Shown here piece by piece: positions 25,801 to 40,037 of a stretch of DNA of 64,000 nucleotides. Every line of letters starts with the position of its first letter. Within the stretch, counting starts at the first letter, position 1. Source of the stretch: Oxyruncus cristatus (lineage: Eukaryota > Chordata > Aves > Passeriformes > Cotingidae); NCBI GenBank assembly GCA_013399855.1, contig VXAY01001313.1:1411084-1475083 (forward strand), given 5' to 3'. The notes beneath the pieces were generated by a model. The model was not told where the DNA came from. It saw only the letters and a list, made by a program, of their open reading frames with translations, and did not search any database. The translations under genes were made by a program, and so were the position numbers.

Positions 25801-27512
25801 AATTTATGGTGGAAATCCAGGAGGAAACGTATGTAATTTAGCAAAGTCTGAAACCCCCTTTGATTTTTAACTGTTGGAGTGTCCCTGATACCACCATCCG
25901 TGACATTCACTGGGAATGCAGGGTACCCACTCTCTGTGGTGGCAAATGTTCTCTTATCACTATATTAAACTTGGTGAAGTAGTTTATGCTTTGATTGTGT
26001 AATCATAAGAAATAAATGAGCTTGGACTCAGTTGGTGACCAACCTTTGGATCTGCAAGATGAACAAGTAGCATGGCAGCCTTTTTTCCAAGGTATTCCAG
26101 CTGCAGATCACCTGTGGAGCTGAAATGAGCAACCTGAAGACTGCTTTTTTTTCCATCACTGCAAATTTTCCCATGACTTCTTTTAAATATGTTCCTTTAC
26201 TATAGCAACTATTATTTTTACGCTGTTCACAATAGCTGAGAAAATCACTGACATTGCTTCCCTATGTGGGAGCTGCACAAGTGGGAAATATTAATTTCCT
26301 ATTACGTATTGTTCTGCTTGGTATTACTGCTTGGCATGTTTCTTCTCTCATCTCTCTTTTCCACTTTAGTCTACATTTCTAGTAGTCATGCAATATTGAG
26401 CATTGTCATAGCTGTGTAACCACACTTAGCTCCAAATAGACTTTTTGGGCATCTGGCAAGAGTGACTGTTTTAGTAATGTGTGTATTTATCACAGCCCTG
26501 AGTTGGCTGAAAGAATGAAACAGATAGGATTATAAACAACTTTTGTTGAGCTTTGCAAAAAAAGCTAAAATTATTAACTTCTGACATACCTACCACTCAA
26601 AAAAAGGTAGATCACAGAAGAGAGAGAAAAAGACCACTAAAACCTTGAGCAGCCGCCCTCCCACCTGCTTTGTCTTTTCAGGCAGATTCATTACCTTGTT
26701 TTATTTGCTCAATAACTTTCTGAATCACTAGACACAGCGCAGTGCACTTTGGACCCTAATAAAGCTCTGCTATCACCTCTGTAGCCAGTACCCCTCCTGC
26801 CCTCTCCTCCTCACTGAAAAGATCTGTAGTGAAAGCTAAACCACCCAGCTCTGTACCATGTGCCTCCCTCCCACCCCCACGGGGCTTCTCTTTTCTTCCC
26901 CCACACCCAGGCCCTGAAGGTGCCTGGGGTGAGCAGAAGCCTCCCGTGGCCCAGTTCACCCTGATGCTTGTGCAAGGGAGGGCGGAATAACTGTGCAAAG
27001 CAGGCAGTCAAAACACGCTGTTCCAGTCCTGGCGAGCAATGTACTTATCACGAGGAATAACATAGCCTTGGGCTTCTTGTCAAGCAGAAGGAAATACAGC
27101 CCACAATGACTTTCAAAACCTTATAAAAATTAAATGCAATCAGGAAATAACAGCCTGTTCAAACAAGAAAGAAAGAAATCTCCCTTTACACCTCTGCACA
27201 GGCCACGCTGCCTGTGCCTTGCCATATGCACAATAATGAGGAAAAATTTTGTTCCTCTGCTGCAGGTGCCCCCCAGCACTATGATGTCTGAGAAAAACTC
27301 ATCTGTTAGCCAGGACGTAAGTAGCATCCTCTACAAGATGTAGCCTGAGAGGCTGAGAAGCTTCACTGTTGATATTAACTGCCAACATGATGCCTTGCTT
27401 TACTAAATGGATCAAGGAGCATCAAAGCTCTTTCCAGCGCAGACAACATCTGGAGCCATTTGGCCCTATTAATTTTGGAGCAGAGTCAGGGAGAGCATGT
27501 TTTCCAGCTGTC

Positions 27513-27536
27513 AGGCAAATATATATTTATTTGCCT
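27513..27536. repeat. Short hairpin, 9-bp stem
   Basis: AGGCAAATA and TATTTGCCT are exact reverse complements around a TATATT loop. Likely incidental in A/T-rich sequence, although the word is also a symmetric pair of GCAAAT-like sites. Confidence 0.6.
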
Positions 27537-28481
27537 AGATCCTGAATGAGTGATAACTGATCCCACCTTGGCCAAGGGTGTAAGTATTGAGTCACACCCA
27601 ACTCAAGCAGCTTCCTAGGTCAGTTGGAGGGGTCTTCACACATCTCACAATCACAGCAAAATTCTGTTTTCCCTGGGATCAAACTCGCCATCTGCCATTC
27701 TCACAGAAATATTCCTGCTTATCCTTTAGGTAATTTTTAAGTTCTTGAACAATATCTGTGCTGGATGCAGCCCACGTAAAGGGACTCTGCTTTGCCCTGG
27801 CACCACTGCCCAGTCCTGAGCTACCATTCCTGGTCAGTGCCAGGGTGCCAGCTCACCAGGAGCTCTGCCACAGCATCACATTACACCATGCCAATTACCA
27901 ACACGCTCTTTGTCAAGGTCAGCAAACGTAATTGTCCTTGTTTTGCCTTGTACTTTCCTATAAATTGATTTTTCTCCTTTATTTTAGCAGTTCAAGCTGA
28001 GCTTTGACTTCCCTAGGTTTTTGCATCCTTTGAACCACACTGCTCCAATTATTACTCTGGTTAGTGAGGCTTTAGTGTTTATTTTGTACAGTATGCCTGG
28101 GTTTGCTCTGTCTCCTTTTATGAGCGTGTCTTTTGAGTACAGTGTGTTTTTCTTGACTATAAAAGACTCAGCCTTTAATTTGAGAAATCTTTGTGTTTTA
28201 GCTTTAATCATTGAATTTTACTGGTTTCTCTGCACTTTTTAGAATAGTTTAAGAAAGTTATTACCAATTCTATACTTTTATTTAGATTTGAGGTATTTCT
28301 ATACAGACTGGGTAGCTGTTGTAATTTTTATCTTCACTTTTCCTTACTTCATCCCCCAGAACTTCCACTTGCAGATCAAAGCACTATTTAAACACTTTTC
28401 TTATCTCCTCAACCTTCTCCATAATTTCTAAGACCAGTAAAGGGCTTATAAGTCAAAACTCAGACTACACAGTAGCAGTAT

Positions 28482-28537
28482 AAGAGAAAAAAAAAGAAAG
28501 AAAAAAAAAAAGAAAGAAAAAGACAGAGAGGAAAAAG
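28482..28537. repeat. AAAG/purine-rich microsatellite
   Basis: About 55 bp almost purely A and G with AAAG words on the plus strand; a polypurine tract. Confidence 0.85.
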
Positions 28538-31500
28538 TTCTCCCTGAGTAGGAGGTTTGCCAAAGCAATGTCATCTGTTCCCTCTCCCCAGACACTGCAG
28601 TTCTTTGCTTCTGCCTGTTTGCAATTAGGGATGGTTAAGAAACAAATAAGGTATCATATGATCCATCTTTAATAACAGGAAATAACCACAAATCCATTAT
28701 ACCTCTCTTTGACAGCAGGACCTTAATAGAACCAATAGAGTGACCAAAATGAGTCCATCATATATCACACCAATACTGATATAGTGTAGCTCAGTTTCTT
28801 CCCTTTGTCAGAGGCAACATCCCGTGCATAGTTTCAAAACCAGGTACCTAAATAACACAGAAAATATTCAGGGCACCAGAGTTCAGTGCTGACAAAAAAA
28901 CTCACATATTTTAATTTAAAGTTGTCATGTCAGTGTCTTCCCTCTAAAAAGCCCTCAAGAGAATGCTCTTCACTTACATGTGACATGTTACTGCAAACCA
29001 GAAGTAGAACATACCTACTATTTCTAATTCAACTGGCCCTGCCAGAAGCACTGTGGAAATAAGATACTGTCCTTTATTAGAACAAACAAGTTCCCAGACT
29101 GTTTTATCTAGTGTTAAAATTTCTTATGTATTTTAGAATTCTCCCATATTATTCCATGATTGAGCAAATCCTCCTTTGCAATACCTTCATGAGCTATACC
29201 ACTGTTGGCCCTGGGTCAGAGATGGGAGGAAGAGGAAGAAGTGCTCTGCTCAGCACAGACCATAACATGAGAACTTGGCAGCTTCCTCATGCTTTTTGCA
29301 CTGCTTGAGACTATTACCCCTCAGTGTATTTTACACCTGCACCTGTGCTAAGGGTCTGTTTGAATTCTGCACTAGTCCTAAGCTCTGGTGTGACAATTCT
29401 CTGAGCTGAAATAATATATTTACCTAGAGAGCAGGTCTTGCTGCCCTATTGACGACATTCAGTTCCTAGCTGGTCTTAATCTGTAATAGGAAGGAAAGAA
29501 CAATTCATCTTCCAGACTCATTCATTTATGCATAGATCTCTAATGAGACTCCAGCTGAAACAGCCAATCTGCATCAGGTGAGACAATGGTTATTGCCAGG
29601 AGAGGACCCCTGTGAGACCAGGGGTTCATTTCACACTGTGCTCGGCTGGTGGTTACAGGAGTGGTAGAAGCTGAATTCACACTGAAGATGCTGGGAGTTA
29701 ATTCAGCTCTGGGGGCTTCTAAAGGAAAAAGAGGAAAAAGCTGAAACCAAAAGAGCCTGAAATTAATTTTCTAAATATATCTGGGAGCTGTGCAGAGAAT
29801 TATAATTCCCAGAGAGCAGGGGAGTTTTAGTATTTTGCTTTATTCCAGTTGGAATATACTGAGAATCTCCAATGGTCCAGGAGCCCAGAGCCCCAGATAC
29901 TGTTTTTCACAGTTTTTAGATTTTTGTCTCCCCCTCAGCCCACAGAGGGAGTGAGAGGACCCAGACACACAGCTGACTTGGAAGTCTTGGAGCTGGTGCC
30001 TTCGAGTAGATCATAATCTTGAGGTCTTACACAGCAAAGTAAACTCATAGGGGCCAGAGTCTCTCATCAATCAAAATAGTTCCCCTGGGACAATTATATC
30101 TCAAAGAATCTGCATGTACTGACATACCTCTGTTGCACAGGGGGATTTTGTACTGGGTCTAATCTGATGGCACTCAGAAGCACAGACCCACTGTCACTGA
30201 CCTCTGCAGGAGCACAGCTCTGGAGTGCTTCTTCAAAAAGAAAAACATCAAGGAAATATTTCCAGTCCCTGCATAGACATTCAGAAACCTTCCTTCAAGT
30301 GCCAATGCTTTGTCCTGTTTTAGGTTGCTGTTCACTGTAAATATCCCTTTAGACAGAGAAACAAAACTTTGAACACAAAGGAAAGCTCCTGAATCTTTCT
30401 CACTAATTATCTTATGAGCTCAGGGCAAAAGGACCTCTGGAGCACCTCAACTGGAGTCTCATCTCTCTGTGCCCGAGAAAGACACCCTTGAAGCACTGCC
30501 TCACTCACTGCCATTCCATTTTATTTGACAATTGCTGACCATCAGTGCCACGAGCACCTTTGAAACTCTAAGTTGCCCTTGACAAAACCTCTGACAGCAC
30601 CATCAAACGCAACTTACGAAAGCTTTCCCAGTAAATACAGCCATTTGCCACTGCTCTCCTTACAATCAGCCATCAGCCAAAACAACAAGCATTTTGCTTT
30701 TGTTCTTCCCTTTCAAAGAGAAGTCGCAAGTGCAAGTAAAAGTACGAAGCTTAACTGGGTTAATCAGGTCAAGAAAAGCAGGGATAACCAAGATACAGCA
30801 GAAATGGCACATATATTTGCCATGGCCAAAGGGTAAGAGCAAGGCTTAGTGACCTCCTAAGGCAGGAAGGGGGCAGGGGAGGGCGACACTGAGCTCGGAC
30901 CCACTGTCAGGTACAGGTAAGGAACCTGTGGTGAACTTGGTCTGATTTACCTCAACACCCAGGTTAAAAACCTGACAGAGTTGGAAACAGCCTTTGGTGG
31001 GCACTTGGCTCCTGTGCACCAAAAGAGAGGAGTACGGTAATTGCCCACTTCCATTCAATTCACCTGCCAGGCTTCCAGGAACTGTTATTAAGAAGGTTCA
31101 GGTGAAAGCAGGTCAAACAGGACTCAGAGCCCCTTCTCTGGATTTACAGTGAAATGTTTCACACTCACAAAAACCACTATACAGTTGCTCTTCAAAATGC
31201 TTTTTCCTTCAGAAATCTCCTTTGTTCTTTTTCCTGCAGAAATTAGCATGCACCAAGTGACTAAGTCTATTAGAGAAAATTGACCCTGAAGTCATTTAGC
31301 TAAGGATTTGCCAAAGCCCAAAGGTATTTATTATTCTTACAAGCAATGAGGCATATGGTTGACTTTTCCAAAGGCCATTTCAGAAAGAAAAGTAAATGAC
31401 CATTTCTTGAAATGGAAACAAGAGATATTTAGGAACCTTTAGTCCAGATCTGGGCAGGGAGATTTCATCATAAGGCTACACAAAAATGTACAAAACATGG

Positions 31501-33540
31501 AAAATTAAAAAGCTTGAGAGACCACGTGCTGTGGCTTCTCAAAGGCTGCTGGTACTCCAGCCATACTGCACAAGCACAGAAGTGGTCAGTGTCGACAGAC
31601 AGGCAAGTGTCCCTCAGGTGGCTTTCAAACCTGTGCTCCAAAAGTTAAACAGAGTTGGTTAGCAAAACTATAGGAATGTTCTTTGTTTAAGAGAGAACAG
31701 AGGTCTATCACCAAAGCCTGGTGAAATTTCAATTTGAGTGAAGTTTGTAACTCAGATTTGAATCTGCCTGAGGTTGGATTAGAAAGTGGGTTCTGAATAT
31801 TCACTTTTTATTTGTTTGTTTTGTTCACCAGAGTTCAAATGCTGTCCATGCTGCCAAATGCTGCTAAAACAGCGCTTCAGCAAAAGCACAATTCAAAAAA
31901 TTTTCCTTGATGGAAATTTAACCAAAGCCAAACCTCATTTGTTACCAAATAATAAAAGAGTTAGCAAAAGTAAAAGAAATATAGAAGATACCATAACCTC
32001 TGCCTCAAACCAGAGTGATATCTCTCTGTATTTTACAACCTTTTAGTCTTTAGTCAAGAATTTCAGAACTTCTTTGCACAAGAACAAGGTAGACAAACCA
32101 AGTCTAAAAAGAAAAAAAAAAAGTAAAGAAAAAGTCTTATGTTTTTTCTACACTATTTTGATTACTTATTTCTGCCTTGAAAGTCAACAAAGGCCAAACT
32201 TTCCTTTAAGAGATAGTGTAAAAGACTTACAGAGTATAATGCAACATTATACTTTGAAAATAAGGGGCAGTATATTTAATGGACAAACTCATTGAACAAT
32301 TTTATGAGCATGGCTATGACTGAACTTTACTGTCTGTATGTAGGGAAGAAAAGTATAAAACAAATGATTTTTTTTTTTAGTAGTAGTAGAATAAACTTCA
32401 TTCTCGAAAAAATCCAGTGCTAGGTTTTTATATGGGCATAGAATAAAAGATGTTCTTCACATATACTATACTCAGTTGGCTGCCTATGGCAGGAGTTATT
32501 GCTGCCAGTTTTAAGGGCTACTTTCCCAGACTTTAAACAGCCCTGGTTAAAAAAAAAAAAAGGAGCAAAAATATCCAGACTAGAGAGCTGCACAAAGGAA
32601 CAAAGCATGAAACAGTGCAAAGAATCCCACTGCTCAGAGGAAATGCAGAGATCTATTTCAGTATGTGAAAATGTTCTGTGTACTGAAATATGCACATTTC
32701 TTGGGGACTCTGAAAGCATATTTGTCATTTTTCTGCCAGATACAAACAGTTCTACAAGAGGGGCTTGCAACCTGCTTAGCCAGTCAGTAGTCCTTAAGTT
32801 TAGAGCCCAGCTGTTGATGCGTTTTCTAACAAATTACCTGCCCTGCTCTTGTGTTTCCAGCGCTATACTCAGCCACCACCAGCTGCCAGAACCCTCACTA
32901 CTATAGAAAGTGGCCTACCTTGTAAGAAAGACAGAAAAGCCCTAGCTTCTGAACTTCAGGTTATGAAGAACTATATTTTGGCATGCACTCAAGAAAGAAA
33001 GAGTGCCAAAGCGTGTTAAAATACGTACAACAAGAAAAACACAAAAGTTATGGTTCTACACAACAGGAGCATTCATATGACATGGAATATTCCAGGCATG
33101 ACTGCTTCAACACACATTTTGCTTCATTGAAAGTATTATAAATGCACTGGGATGCCAAAACAAAATGCATTAGTTCCTACGGAACATCATTTGCTGTGGA
33201 AACTCTTGGAAATTTTACATTTCTCCACCAGAAGATAACACTTTTTTAAAGCTCAGCTACTTGTGGAATGAGAGTCACTTACAGCAAGTTTTGTTTGTTG
33301 GGCTTTTTAAATATTTAAGTTGAAAGTGTGGACTATTATGACCCTGATAAAACCAATTCCTTTTGAAGAAGGAGAACATCTCTTTTGTTTCAGAAGATAG
33401 GTGAATTTATAGTTAAAAAACCTAGAAACTAAATGGTGTAAATGAACTTGATTTACATGACTGTTGGGCATTTTGGACTCCTGAAAATTTCCAAGACAAG
33501 CTGTTCATGCTAATCTGAGATCCAGAACTAAATCTTCCCA

Positions 33541-33900
33541 TTTCCAAAATTCTTTGCATTAAAAGATTCATTTCGGCGACCAGTTCTGTTCAAAACTTTT
33601 CAGAGCTCGGCCAGCCTGTGAACCTGAGGAGCAATTCTGATGCACAAGCTGCTGCATGGCAAACAATTCATTTCAGCCCATTTCGAATGGGAGAATTATT
33701 TCGTTTTTTAAGAATCACTTCCCCCGCTCTACTTTCATGATGCAAGAGTCATTTGTGAGTAATTCGGGATTAACTTTCGTTGACTCAAGAAACTTGTTAG
33801 GTGCTGGCATTACAGTGTTCTTTAAATTGCTAATCTGGTGGCGCTAATTAAGATTTCCAAAGACTGTTGCAATATTCTAATTATAACACTACACGTCCTT
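33541..33900. promoter_or_regulatory. Candidate conserved non-coding element / enhancer
   Basis: AT-balanced, non-repetitive block packed with homeodomain-type motifs: TAATTA at 33845-33850 (in GGCGCTAATTAAG), GGATTA at 33767-33772 next to TAATTC, several ATTCATTT/ATTATTTCG words, and a near-palindrome CCCATTTCGAATGGG (33677-33691). A 12-bp word ATTCATTTCRGC recurs exactly 100 bp apart (33566 and 33666). It has several CpGs in an otherwise CpG-poor region. The look is that of developmental enhancers found in gene deserts, but conservation was not tested. Confidence 0.4.
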
Positions 33901-36900
33901 TAAATCCATTTACTGTAGAACAAAGAGGGCTTTGCAATCCACACTTTTTGTCACTACGCTCAGAGCAGTATGCTATCACTTCCCCATGTTGAGATTATTT
34001 AAAAATTCCAGCCATTAGACAGATGAAGGAGGAAGAATTGGAGAGGGCAGTAGATACTGGATATCAGGGTTATTTTAACTAACTCTGCTTCTGCAAAAAG
34101 TCTTCTTGCAACTATCAAGCTACTGTACCCATTTCATGCACCCTCTGAACCCCAGCTGCTTCTGGGATGACAGAACACTTTCCTCCCACCCATACCCTCC
34201 TGCTCTAGCTGCAGCCAGAGAACACCTCTTGGTCCTTGAGACTTGGAAAATCTCAGTCTGGGCCTTTCTCTGCCCTTTTAAATAGCATCTCACAAGGGCA
34301 CAGCGAGCAAGGGAGCAGGTAGTGTCACTCCCTCCATGTTCCTCAAACACCTTTGCAGGCCTTTATGATTACCTACGTTTACATTATTTCCTCATTACAA
34401 AAAAGCAAACTTTCCTCTCACCCTCTAGCACTCCCTGCTCTCTGCAGAAACACAGCATTTTGCACAGTACGTGACTCTGGCCTGGTTATTACTCACAGCA
34501 AGAATAAATTGGTCCTTCCTGGGCTTGTGCAGGGTTGGCTCTCCAGCAGTTCACCGTCACATATCTCCATCACACAAATTTGCAATACACGATCAGCGCT
34601 CTGCCCAGACAGCTGGGTGCATGTACATTTCCCAGGAGATACAGCTCGGAGGAACAAAGTGTTCTTTCTTTTCTAACTGAGATTTTATTAAACATTTAAT
34701 TTAGCAATTTCTGGTTAAACTTAGTGCTCCTGATCTAATATGTCCCAAAGCCTCTGGTTTTCTTGTTCATACTGCTAAAAGTGGCAGGTTCTCAATTAAT
34801 GGTATGCAATGTGGTTTCGGCTCATGGAATTTTAACTGTCTCCTTCATATCTTTTGCAGTCATTTCTAATCTGGCAGAATTCATATGGCTTCCTGTTAAC
34901 TTTAACTCTTTTTGCCAAATATGCTTTGTTCTCAGCACAGTGAGTAAGACAGTCAGCTTCACTCCCTTATTTCCATCACTATAAGCTTGCATGACCCACT
35001 TCATCTCACAGGTGTCAGAACAATTCTGCAGTTCTTGCCACTCCAAACTGGGTTAAAAAAGAAACATCTCAAAGGAACAAACTGAAAATATTAATAAAAA
35101 AAGCACACACATTCAGTGTGTCCGGAACACTTTGTTTTTATTTCAACTTCCCAATCACAAAGTCACTTATATTTCAAACTGGAAAGCTTTCTTGAGGTCC
35201 AAAATCTCCCTTTCTGTATGTGTTACAACTGAAATTAAATCCACTACAGTATGAAAAGCAAAATGAAATGCAGTGCAAAGTGTATGGCTGGTGACACGCT
35301 GAAGGGCTGGAAACCAGAGTCTGAGAAGTTTTTTTAACATTGCTGAAAAGAAGGGGAGGCGAGATAAGTTTCTGGAGTGTCAAAAACTTTTCATTTACTA
35401 TGAAATAAAATTATTATCTGGCACACAGCTGTGAGGTAAGGATCAGCTGGGAAGGTGATGCTGTAGGAGTGTGTCCTTTTAGCAGAGCAATGAACTCATC
35501 TAGTTAACTAATGGTAGGACGAAAGGTAAATTGTTCCTAATCCTCTGATGTAGAGCTGTCAGAGGCGAAAAAAGGTGTAAGACTCAATATCAGTAATGTA
35601 GCCCCCCACGCTCCCCAGCACAGAACAAGGGACTCCCAGAGAGCACTCCTCCTAAATCTCAAAGCTATTAAAATACTACATGCAGGTAAGTATAAAGAAA
35701 GCCAGGTTAGTGAGGCGGCCACTCTGTATATCTAATGACACTTGTCTTTTAATGTTTCTCTTACTTCTCTCATTTGCAGTGTTTTCAATCATGCTGTTTG
35801 GAGGAAGATTAAAAAGAATAAAGAAAGGGGAGAACCAAGCAAAACAAAAAAGTCCTCAGCCCTATTTCTATCTCACAGTTAATATTGATTCCTTTTTGAT
35901 TTTCATTGAAATTTGTCAGAATCCTGTCAGTGCAAGATTGATTTCTGTGCTTCTGGGAATGGTAGGTTATCAATATAATTGCTACCATCAGTGCATTTTC
36001 ACAATCCTTACTGACATTTCTGCTCCAGTGGCAAATTAGTACAGTGTTTACTATTTGACTATTTCCTCACCTAAACCAGCAACCAGTGCATGAGGATTTT
36101 TTTTTTGTTTTTCTTCCTCAATAGCAAAGGCAAACACTCCAGCCCCAAAGCACCGTCTTTCTACTATTACTGAATACTATAGAAGCATAAACCAAAAGCC
36201 TAAAAAAAACCCAAATATCTTTCTGGGACTTATTTCAGCAGGTGGGTTTTTTTCCAGATAGCAATTCTGTATGCATGCAAATTGTAACTTCACAATTTTT
36301 TACCTCCTCTGAGAGCACAGGGAATTCAGTGAAAGTCAAAGCTTATGCTGTATTACAGCACTTCACAGGTAAATAACAAAGAAGCAGATTCAAACTGGTG
36401 TTGATCATGAGGATAAACCAGCCATGTGTTGCAATCAAACCCCAGAGGTGCTGAGCAGCTCCAACCTGACAGGAGGTTTCTGGTTTGTCACCTTTCTGCA
36501 TCAACCCAATGAAATGTGCTGTAACACCACTGCATGGTGGCCCTCCTGCTCCTCCAAGCTTGATGACTATCCCCAGTCCAGTTTTCTTAGCCAACTTGTT
36601 ACTCCAGCTTCAATTTCATTGTAACTTGTGCACAAACTCTCCCCTTCCAGGGGCCTGCAGATAACGAACAAAAGGATCTGCAGCTCACTGAACAGATCAT
36701 GCACAGGGCTTGACTTACCAGCCTGTCCACAGGAGATGTTCATCATCAACCCTTTCATAAACACACCACCCAGATTTTCATCATCCTGTGTACATTAAGA
36801 GAGGAGAAAGCACGCTAAGGAGAGAAAGCACTCATCCACACATGAACCAAATCCGAAGCAGCTCCCTAAGGCTGAGCCAAGTTTATTTATGACCTTCTTG

Positions 36901-36942
36901 CCAGCTCCCCACCAAGAGAAAAGCACACCATAAGGGCTAATT

Positions 36943-36980
36943 GAGGACCTATTGAAGTCACTGGGCTTTGGAGAAGGCCT
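36943..36980. mobile_element. Possible single arm of an old MITE
   Basis: CCTATTGAAGTCACTGGGCT followed by TTGGAGAAGGCC resembles one arm of sauropsid hairpin elements with cores like CATTGAAGTCAATGGGCTTT. Only one arm is visible, so the element would be a fragment. Confidence 0.3.
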
Positions 36981-37215
36981 TTAATTCCAGCCATCACAGC
37001 TTACCTGTGGCTTCCCTACGTAAAGTGAGGTGCCTTGGAAACATCACATCCTACAAGTCTCAGACTCTTACTTCAACTGAGCTTTGATTCACCTCTCAAG
37101 GGTTAAAGGATTTAGGATCTCCATTGAGAAGCAATAGCAGGAGCTTTACTTACGTGGTATCCAAGCCTTCACAGTAGCACATCCTCTAAAATACAGCAGG
37201 TCAGAAACCTTCCAC

Positions 37216-37235
37216 AAAAAAAAAAAAAAAAAAAA
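37216..37235. repeat. Poly-A tract (20 A)
   Basis: Uninterrupted A run preceded by TTCCAC and followed by a purine-rich stretch (GGAAGAAAAAGAAG). Confidence 0.9.
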
Positions 37236-38757
37236 GGAAGAAAAAGAAGTTGCTGTTCTTTCGATCTGAGGATTTATTGAAGCAGAAACTTTCTGTGAGA
37301 AAATATGAGTTGAAGAACAAAGTATTGCTCAAGACAGCATTCTAAATGGAGACCAATGCTTACCCTCTGAAAAAAAAAAAGTCAGGACATACAACTGAGT
37401 AGAATATGACTTAAGCTCCAACCTCTTTGCCAAAAAGGCATCTGTTAGTAACGTGCCATCCTTATCCCTAGGGTGCTCTAAATTCCTGTGCTTTTTCTGG
37501 AGACCTCCCTCAGACCTCTGAACATTCACATGCCTAGTTTTGATTCCAGAGACGTCAAAAAAAAACAAGTGGTGAAAAGTTCAGTGGAAGTTTGTTTTCA
37601 AGCCTCTCAGAGCTCTATACTTCTGTCATTTCTCTGCCTCCTGCAGAGGGTTTCAGGTCCCTGCAGCCAGCCCTGCCCAAGCACAGCTGCAGGCACACAC
37701 TGCAGCATGGGGAACAACATGTAATTCATCTGATGATAACAGGGCTGGCACCAATAATACCCTTATTGTGGTGAGCAGGAACTCACAAAGTCTCTGATAA
37801 AACCCTGCTTGGCTCTGTAAAGCACAGGGTTGCTGTAAGTCTCTGTAATAGGTATAAAGGTGGCCTGAGCCAACTCAGATAATACAGAGTTTTCTGACAG
37901 CGCAGGATACAGGCTGAGCTGAAGCTGTATGTAACACCAAGGTGCACACCATCTCCTCAGCTTTACAGTCAATGCATAACCACAAATGATTTGCCCTGAG
38001 TTCAGTACAGAACAGTTGTTTGAAAGGAGGAGGCTCATTTAAACCTTAGCAGGGCTGGTGAGCAGCACTCCCAGCACTGTTTCAGGCTGCAGAGACCTCT
38101 GCACCCAAGAACTGCTTTGACAGCAACTAGGGTAATACAGGGTTAGACAAAAATTCTCTTTTACTGAACTCCTGGCCTATCAAACATACTTTTACAACAG
38201 ATAAATATGTACAGCATAAACAAGTCTGAGGGATTACCAGGATTAGCTGCAGTATCCTCTGCTACTGCCAACATTTCAGACAATCCCTCACACAGAGCGA
38301 GGGCAGCACACCACTGATGCACAGTACCTATAAATCACGTCCACTTGATGAACAAATGCACTCACTGGGAAACGTCAAAGATATATGTAAAAAAGGTTTC
38401 GATATCTGCTCCTTCCCCCTCCATGTCAAAAGGAAAATATTGGAAACGGTGCGTGCCTATGAACAGCATCACAAGGTCAGCTCAGCCGTTGCTGGGCCCA
38501 GCTCTGTGATGTAGCTGACAAACAATTCCAGCACAATATCAGCACCAATTTCAACCCTAGAACACGTTAGCCCTCCAAAACACTGGAGGCACACTCACTT
38601 TGGGAAAGCTTACAGAAGTTGTCCTGCATCTAGTAGTTTGCTGTCTTGGAGGCACAGGGTTGGAGAGCTTTGGCAACTGCTTCATGCCCCAAACCGCAGG
38701 ATGGGGAGGAAACAGCAGAGTCTGCTACCAACACTGGAGGTTAGCTTCAAACCAATT

Positions 38758-38852
38758 GGATTTTGTTTGGTGTGGCGATTTTTCCCTTGGTTTGGGTTTT
38801 TCTTTTAGGCATTTTGGGTTTTTTGTTCGTTATTTTGTTGGTGGTTTTTTTT
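38758..38852. repeat. T/G-rich low-complexity tract
   Basis: TTTTG, TTGGG and TTTTTT words over about 95 bp; the reverse-complement composition of the A/C tracts elsewhere. Confidence 0.75.
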
Positions 38853-40037
38853 AACCTGGAGAACTTGGCAAGTTTTGTTCCCATCCATTACAATGTTAAC
38901 AAATAGCTCACTTAAGCATTTCATAGTATTTGGGGTGACTTTGGGTATTTCTGTAACAAGTGACTGTGGTTAATTAGAAATAGCCTCCTGTTCAGAAAGC
39001 TCGAGAGGTTTATCTCCTGTAAAATAATATAAAATACATGCTCTTCTATAATATATAGATATGGACACACACATCCACACCCACACACCATTTATGTAAT
39101 AAATAATGCCTCATTTATTAATATTCTACAGTAGATAGGCTTGTCTAGTGAAGCATTAATATAACATTTCTCAAACAAAGTTCTTGTTCTGCTTGATCTA
39201 TTTTGTAAATGTTTGGTAATCTATCTTGATACGCTCCTGTCTGTCAGGGGCTGCAGCCTACTTCATGCTTTTGCTAGACAAGGCAGGCAGCAGCTCTGTG
39301 AGGTACCTTCCTGGGACACTGTAGCCTTTCTTCTTTAATTATACATGAGAGCAATTTCACTGATTGTGAAACACGAATAATTAGAAGCAATATGCAGTAT
39401 TTAGGGTCAGCATCTAACAGTATGTAAAGAAATAGCGATGCTTCACATGAACTGGAAATGTCTCCAGTCTTTCTTTCATAATGAGGAGTACAAGCTTTTC
39501 ACCACGAATTTAATACTCTAAAATTACAGGATAACTTGCATGGAAACAGATGGCTTCATTTTGAAATTAATTTCTGCTATATCTACCTTTTTGGCACAAT
39601 TTTTTTGTGGAGCTTTTTTGGTGGTCCTACTAATTTTGGATTTTACAATCTAGGTTAATTGTATTTCTTCATCCAGTAACTATAAATCGATGGTGTCAAA
39701 TTTGATAGACACATAACATGATTCACCATGGATATTTTCAGAGAAAAGGCTTCACTAAATTCCCTTGGTGAGGTTTGCTGTACATTTTCCAAGATGCTGG
39801 CTGCCCATAAATGTTTTGTTTTCTCAAGGAAATAATAAAAACTTATTGGTTTGGGTTTTTTTTCTATGAAAACCATGACAAGCCTCTAAATTCTTCTAAA
39901 TCACTAAACTGCTACCACACTTCACTACCACAAGACCATGGCCAAATAACAACCCGCAAAGCAAACCCGTGTAGTCAGACACAAAGCTCCTGACACAGCA
40001 CACCATTGAAAAACAGTAAGTGAGAGACAATATTCAC

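Larger units (their letters stand above)
22851..33540. other. Non-coding: no gene seen
   Basis: Apart from the purine tract and small hairpin listed, this is unique sequence without recognisable exons, tRNAs or transposons. Short poly-A or poly-T runs occur near 24091, 32369 and 32549. Confidence 0.65.

Noticed and set aside
33681..33691. TTCGAAT word as a tRNA B-box
   Set aside because: No A-box or cloverleaf arms nearby. No tRNA gene was found anywhere in the window.
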